The translations under genes and the position numbers were made by a program. The notes under the pieces were generated by a model. The model made no database searches, was not told the origin of the DNA, and was given only the letters and a program-made list of their open reading frames with translations. Positions 58,755-64,000 of a stretch of DNA of 64,000 nucleotides are shown one piece after another; positions within the stretch are counted from its first letter, which is position 1, and every line of letters starts with the position of its first letter. The DNA lies in NCBI RefSeq assembly GCF_027172205.1, contig NC_070615.1, forward strand, positions 44,066,501 through 44,130,500. The letters run 5' to 3'. The stretch is from Podarcis raffonei (lineage: Eukaryota > Chordata > Lepidosauria > Squamata > Lacertidae).

Positions 58755-58868
58755 TGCTAGAGGAATGCATGGACCTAGGTTCATACATGAGTAAAAGTAA
58801 CATAAAAAAGTATGTTGTGTTAGTGAGAATCGCTTTGGGGAAATGTGTGTATCAGGCAAAATTGCGTA

Positions 58869-59097
58869 CAGTGGTACCTCGGGTTAAGAACTTAATTCAT
58901 TCCGGAGGTCTGTTCTTAACCTGAAACTGTTCTTAACCTGAAGCACCACTTTAGCTAATGGGGCCTCCTGCTGCCGCTGCGATTTCTGTTCTCATCCTGA
59001 AGCAAAGTTCTTAACCCGAGGTACTATTTCTGGGTTAGTGGAGTCTGTAACCTGAAGCATCTGTAACCTGAAACATCTGTAACCCGAGGTACCACTG
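58869..59097 (+). mobile_element. TA-flanked CAGTGGTACC MITE
   Basis: CAGTGGTACCTCGGGTTAAG to AACCCGAGGTACCACTG, with TA on both sides. Confidence 0.92.
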
Positions 59098-59637
59098 TAC
59101 AAAGATGTGTCCATTACCAGAAATTTGCACTGAAACGCTGGCAAATTTTCACGAGGACCTTAAAAATAAACAAAATTGCAAACTGATGTGGAAATATGGA
59201 GAACTAAATTTAAGATTGGGAAAATGAGAAACTAAGAACCTGAGATTGGCATGTTCTCTTCTCCCATTCATGGCTCCCCGTCCATGGTTTATAGGTGGGG
59301 CACACTGCAAAGCACAGTGGTCGTGTGAGGGGTCATATCCTCTGCCTGCCTAAATTAGCCCAAATGATGCACCACAGAGCTGAAGCATCACAACCACCCC
59401 TCAAAGCTGCTTTTCAGGTTACGCTGAGATTCCTCCCTGCCTTCCACTCATCCTCTTGTCATCTCACTGGCTAATTATATTTTAATCACCTTGTTCCCAA
59501 AAAAACACCTGGAGGGCATTTGACTCCAACGTAGACACCATGATGAACTGCACATGAGTTTGTCAGGTTTCCCAATTGGGTTGCTGAACGCCATCAATAT
59601 CGCTGGCGCACTCCTTGGACCAGCCATCCCTGGTGGG

Positions 59638-59725
59638 ATGTTTTGGACTCTGACTCCCATCAGCCCTGTCCATTGGCCATGCTAGCAGAGGCTGATGGGA
59701 GTTGGAGTCCAAAACCTTGGGAAGG
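59638..59725. mobile_element. hAT-like foldback repeat
   Basis: GGATGTTTTGGACTCTGACT, CCCATCAGCCCTGTCCATTG and AGGCTGATGGGAGTTGGAGT with a reversed CCAAAACC end. Confidence 0.5.
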
Positions 59726-60080
59726 CCCAAGGCTGGGTAAAGCTGCCCTATTAGGTTGATGCAGGGTATATATGGATATGATGATGCATGTGTTTGTGGG
59801 TGGGGGAGAGGCGGGAGTCAAGAAGTATGTCTGCTCCCCGTTCATTAGTGAGGAAGCTAAAAGTCTCTCTCTGAGCTCTTGTGCAAGCAAAAATTCAACA
59901 GGTGAAGCTGCCAGCCTTGATTCATCATCAGAAAGGCTTCAGATGGAACAGTGGGAATGTATATGGACTAAAGGGTTAAAATTTACACTGTGTTATTATC
60001 TAATTTTTCTCTTTTCTTTTTGTTTCTCTCCCCCCCCCCTTCTCTTTGCTCCTGTTTCTTTTTAGGTTAGATTTTTTTAA

Positions 60081-60613
60081 AAAAAAATTATTCATTTTTC
60101 TTTTTCATTCATTACATACATCTCATTAGTGTTTTTATGGAGCAGTCAAGTAATTTCGTTGTCCCTGAGAGGGGGCAATGACAATAAAGATATTTCTATT
60201 CTATTCTATTTCTATTCATATTCCTAATATTTACTATGCATTCCTTCCTCCCTCCCCTCCTAGCCTCCCCCCAACTTCCGCTTCTGGTCTGTTTCTACTT
60301 TCACCCACTTTGCTACCTTCCAAAAGAAAAAAAAACTACTAATAACATATTTATACAATAACACCAAACCTAGAAACATAAAAATAACAATGGATACATC
60401 ATATTATTTCTCTATCTCCCACACATTTTCTAATACTAATAATGTGAATGTTTATTTAAATCCTGCCACCAAGTCTATAGACTTTATTTGTTTCTGCAAG
60501 TATAATATAAATGGTTCCCATTCTTTTTCAAAGTCACTGTTGTCTTTTTCTCTTAGTCTGTCTGTCATTTTTGCCAGTTCTGCATAGTTCATCAGCTTCA
60601 CTTGCCATTGTTC
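60081..60613 (-). mobile_element. L1-type insertion with target duplication
   Basis: TTTTAGGTTAGATTTTT recurs at about 60059-60077 and 60613-60631. The interior is reversed L1-like A/T sequence ending TTTGCCAGTTCTGCATAGTT, shared with 12546-13110. Confidence 0.6.
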
Positions 60614-60631
60614 TTTTAGGTTAGATTTTTA

Positions 60632-60669
60632 AAGCATTTTAAAATGCTGGGGAACCCAGCCTGATGGGT

Positions 60670-60705
<36 letters not shown>
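60632..60705 (+). mobile_element. L2-like tail with (ATT)n
   Basis: GCTGGGGAACCCAGCCTGAT then GGGTGTATTATTATT. Confidence 0.6.
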
Positions 60706-60708
<3 letters not shown>

Positions 60709-62394
60709 GTCTATCCATTGTAAAAAGAGACTTGGTCTTGGGTATAAACTTTTCCATATATTTTGATAAGTTAAAAATAAAAATTTAAATGTCTTGTCCT
60801 CAGAAAAGCTTCACCTGTTGGATTTATAACTCGTGACCCGTTGTTGAACACAGAGGGCTGGGGGAGGCAGCTATCATAAATGCAATCTCTGTTGTTTTGG
60901 CGAACGGACGGATCCCACCCTGATACCTTGTTATTTGCCATCCCAGGTTATGCAATGCACTCGCTTCTCCCAAGGCGGAGCCTGTAAGGCTTGTGTTTTT
61001 ATAAAATGTAGGCTCAGAAAATGCTTATTAATGTGTCTCTGCCCCGCCCAGCCCAGGGATGGGAACTTGCTGCATTTCGTGTAAAGAAACTGCAGCGAGG
61101 TGACTGATGTTGCGCCAGGGAGATGGGTGGGGACTGTCTTTCATTTCCATAAAACTTGGTGAGGAACCAAAAGTTGTGGGAGATTTCGCATCAGGACCAC
61201 ACGGGGCGTCAGTGACTGGAGAGGCTCTGGGAACACTTCCAAACCATCTCTCCACTGCCTGTGGAACACACGGTAGGAACTGGTTCATGTTATTTTTTAA
61301 AAAACTATTTGATTTTATTGTGGGGGTTTTCTGGGGGGGCTTTTTTTGGAGGGGCTTTTTCTTCCTCTATCCTAATATTAGAACCTGGGATCACCCAGTG
61401 AGAGAGTTTTCCTGGCAGATCAGGGGCAGATCAGAACAAGTCCTTCTGGGCACAGGGCGTGAGAAACTGGTGGAACTCCCTGCCACAAGATAGGTGGTGC
61501 TTAGGGAGGGAGAAGAAATCCAATTTGATTAGGATTTTAACGTGTGCCTACCCAATTCGCTCTTTCCGAAACTATGCAGGAACACCAAAACACAGCAGGT
61601 AGCTCAAATTTTTTATATTTTGATTTTATGTTGTAACCACCCTGAGATCTGTGGTTATAGGGGTGGTATACAAATTTAATAGATAAAAATAAAAACCCCA
61701 CTTCCCCAAAAGTTTGCAATGCAGTTTCCCAACCAAAGGATGTTTACAAAAATGCATACATTAGGGAGAAATGTGCTTAAAAAGGAATGTATTAGTGGAA
61801 CGAAAAGACGAAGATGCATTATATTTGGAGAACTTGCTTGGGGAAAAAACCCCATGTACGTTAGTCAAAATCGCAAACTAGAATGTGTTTATTAGGAGAA
61901 GTTCTCCCTAAAATGCTGTTGAATTTTCATTAGGTTTTTTTAAAAAAAAAATAACAATAGTCATAAGTTGCTATAGAAATGTGAAGATGATGTTTCAAGA
62001 CTGGGAAAACGAGAAATGGTGAAATTCAAAATGGGGACAGATTCTTTCATCCCCTACCTATCTGGCAGGGTGGTTGTGAGATAACACGGAGAAGGAGACA
62101 TCCTGTAGAGCCTGCCTAGAATAAAGGCAGGAGCAAAACAAGGTAGCAATTATAGCCCAGGTGATAAAATGAAACCTCCAGGGTTAAGAGCAGTGTACCT
62201 CGAAATACCAGCTGCTGAGGAAAAAAACAGGTGGAGCGGGCTAGAGCCTGCCTGCCTTGGCTGCAGGCTTCCTGGAGGCTTCTGACTGATCATTGTAAGC
62301 AAGCAGGATGTTGGAGTAGATGGGTTTTTTTGGTCTGCTCCAGCAGCAATCGTCATGGGATCTTTATAATCCCCAAGGTAGTCCAGTGGTGTTT

Positions 62395-62875
62395 TTTTTA
62401 AAAAAAAAAGTTTTATACTCTATTTACAACTAGCAAAACAGAGGAGAAGAGTTAGAGGAGTATTGAACCAGAAAATGTTTGGAGAATGGAGAATATTTAA
62501 GGATTATATAAGATCATATTGTACCAACCGCACCACCTTAGCAGAATTTGAGTGATACTTGTAAACACAACAAATACCGTTTGTGGAGTAGACAGGAACA
62601 ATATTAAAGAATATAAAACTGTGTGGGGAAAAACAACAGTATAAACAGTACAATGAGAATGATTGGAAGACTCGTTTTGTCAGAAGTCTTTTTTATTTAA
62701 GTGTTTATTTAAGCATTAATTAGGGAGATTTTTTTTAATGCACGTAAATCTGTTTTTTCTTCTTCTCTTTTCTCTTAATTTGTTTTTTCTTTAATTTTCT
62801 TTTTGTAGTATGAGATTGTAAAATCTTTGTATATGTGTGTAATTTAAATTAATAAAGATTATTTTTTTTTAAAAA
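62395..62875 (+). mobile_element. L1-type 3' end, degraded
   Basis: Sequence with GAGAATGGAGAATATTTAAG and a pyrimidine-rich TTTTTTCTTCTTCTCTTTTC stretch. It ends TTAAATTAATAAAGATTATT, then a poly(T/A) run. Left end uncertain. Confidence 0.4.
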
Positions 62876-63189
62876 AAGTTTGATATTCTAATGCTTATTT
62901 CTGGGAATGAAGGGGTAAAGTCCCACAGTACCTGCCTGGACCAAAATAAACTTGCAATCTCCACCCACATAGTGGTGGTTTTTTTACTGAACAAACATTT
63001 GGCAGGAGAATCTCCTGCCAGCAGAGAGATGCCAGGATGATCTTGACAGGATGATCTTGCCTGCAATGCACCTGCCAGGTGGGAAGAGGCAAGACACCTT
63101 CCTCAGACACAGAGAACAGAGCAAGACGGAGCCTGCAAGGCTTCAGAGCAGCAGGGACAGGAGTTGGCGACAAAATTCGGAGTCAGGCA

Positions 63190-63345
63190 TTGGTCCATCT
63201 AGCTCAGTATTGTCTACATGAACCGGCAACACAGATCCAGGCTGCCAGGCAGGGATTTTTCCCTGCCTTACCTGGTGATGCCGGGGACTGAACCTGGGAC
63301 CTTCTGCATGCAAAGCAGATGCACTGTCCCTGAGCTGCAGCTCTT
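63190..63345 (-). mobile_element. tRNA-derived SINE, old family
   Basis: TGGTCCATCTAGCTCAGTAT, TACCTGGTGATGCCGGGGAC, TGAACCTGGGACCTTCTGCA (B box reversed) and GCAAAGCAGATGCACTGTCC (A box reversed). The best copy of the family also at 13690, 23530 and 52125. Confidence 0.7.
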
Positions 63346-63382
63346 CTTAATCAAGTACCCTTTTTGGCGAGGTGCAACCCTT

Positions 63383-63736
63383 GGGATGCAGGTGGCACTG
63401 TGGGTTAAACCACAGAGCCTAGGACTTGCCAATCAGAAGGTCGGTGGTTCGAATCCCCGTGACAGGGTGAGCTCTCGTTGCTCGGTCCCTGCTCCTGCCA
63501 ACCTAGCAGTTCGAAAGCACTCCAGTTCAAGTAGATAAATAGGTACCACTCTGGCGGGAAGGTAAACGGCGTTTCCGTGCGCCGCTCTGGTTTGCCAGAA
63601 GCAGCTTAGTCATGCTGGCCACGTGACCCGGATGATGTACGCCGGCTCCCTCGGCCAGTAAAGCGAGATGAGCGCCGCAACCCCAGAGTCGGCCACGACT
63701 GGACCTAATGGTCAGGGGTCCCTTTACCTTTACCTA
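63383..63736 (+). mobile_element. Sauria SINE, full length
   Basis: GGGATGCAGGTGGCACTGTG to CCTTTACCTTTACC. Flanks AACCCTTGG and AACCATTGG may be a worn duplication. Confidence 0.93.
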
Positions 63737-64000
63737 ACCATTGGTTAGTGGAAGAGAGAGGTGGGAGCGCAGCTCTAATCGCTGCCTCTTTGAAGAAGCA
63801 TAATTCCACCTTGCAGGGTGAAAGATTTGGCAGCGCTTGCGAGAGATACCTAAGCCACTCCCGGAGGGTGCCAAGCATCTCAGCGCACTGAGTAACGCCG
63901 ATGATGAGAAAGTGAGCAACCACTTGGGTGTCGGCCTTGGGAGTCTGGCTGAGAGCTGCTCCCTCCAGACACCTTGGGGGAAGGAAACACCTGCCAAGCT
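63737..64000. other. Unassigned right end of window
   Basis: Moderately GC-rich, no repeat seen. Two minus-strand open frames (63705-63923, 63734-63997) overlap here, but neither resembles a known protein and they run into the SINE tail. Could hold part of a next gene; no support. Confidence 0.3.

Larger units (their letters stand above)
54818..64000. other. Region downstream of KPNA7 without recognised genes
   Basis: No open frame here resembles a known exon. It holds several MITEs, two Sauria SINEs, two hAT elements, an L1-like piece and a tRNA-headed SINE. Long stretches (54818-55940, 56700-57630, 59100-59640, 60710-62400) show no clear feature. In mammals the next gene beyond KPNA7 is SMURF1; none of its exons is seen here. 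Confidence 0.6.

Noticed and set aside
63705-63997. Possible SMURF1 exon at the right edge
   Set aside because: Neither minus-strand frame resembles WW, C2 or HECT sequence, and one runs into SINE sequence.

Overview
This is vertebrate nuclear DNA, almost certainly from a squamate reptile. It has long introns with consensus splice sites, many tRNA-derived SINEs of the Sauria-SINE type, a BovB fragment, CR1-, L2- and L1-type LINE pieces, and many short hAT- and mariner/pogo-like DNA elements. A lacertid-type lizard is my guess from the repeat mix; that is recollection, not proof.

Two host genes lie head to head. On the minus strand, from 28230 down to 1459, are the first 19 coding exons (802 complete codons, frame open throughout) of a class II myosin heavy chain. 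I identify it as MYH16, the masticatory or 'superfast' myosin, from its N terminus, ATPase motifs and SH1/SH2 region. The window covers the whole motor domain and the start of the lever arm. The coiled-coil tail lies beyond position 1.

On the plus strand, 38309 to 54669, is a complete importin-alpha gene of 10 coding exons (515 codons plus stop). It has an importin-beta-binding domain, an ARM-repeat array and a short C terminus ending Phe-Lys-Phe. It fits KPNA7 best. MYH16 and KPNA7 are also neighbours in mammals, so family identity and gene order support each other. The two proteins share no pathway; the link is conserved synteny.

Layout: 1-28302 is MYH16 with repeat-filled introns; 28303-38308 is a roughly 10-kb intergenic stretch made largely of mobile-element remains; 38309-54817 is KPNA7 up to its polyadenylation signals; 54818-64000 is intergenic, with mobile elements and no exon I can recognise.

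The most interesting structures are insertions. Four retroelements stop within 0-20 bp of host splice donors (MYH16 exons 15, 18 and 19, and KPNA7 exon 6). Two hAT elements sit side by side with three copies of one 8-bp target. A MITE lies inside a MITE inside an old LTR. There are two tRNA-headed SINEs with CR1-like tails, an unclassified two-copy repeat, and a three-copy terminal-repeat family with an acidic open frame. I see no CRISPR array, prokaryotic operon or new defence-like system.
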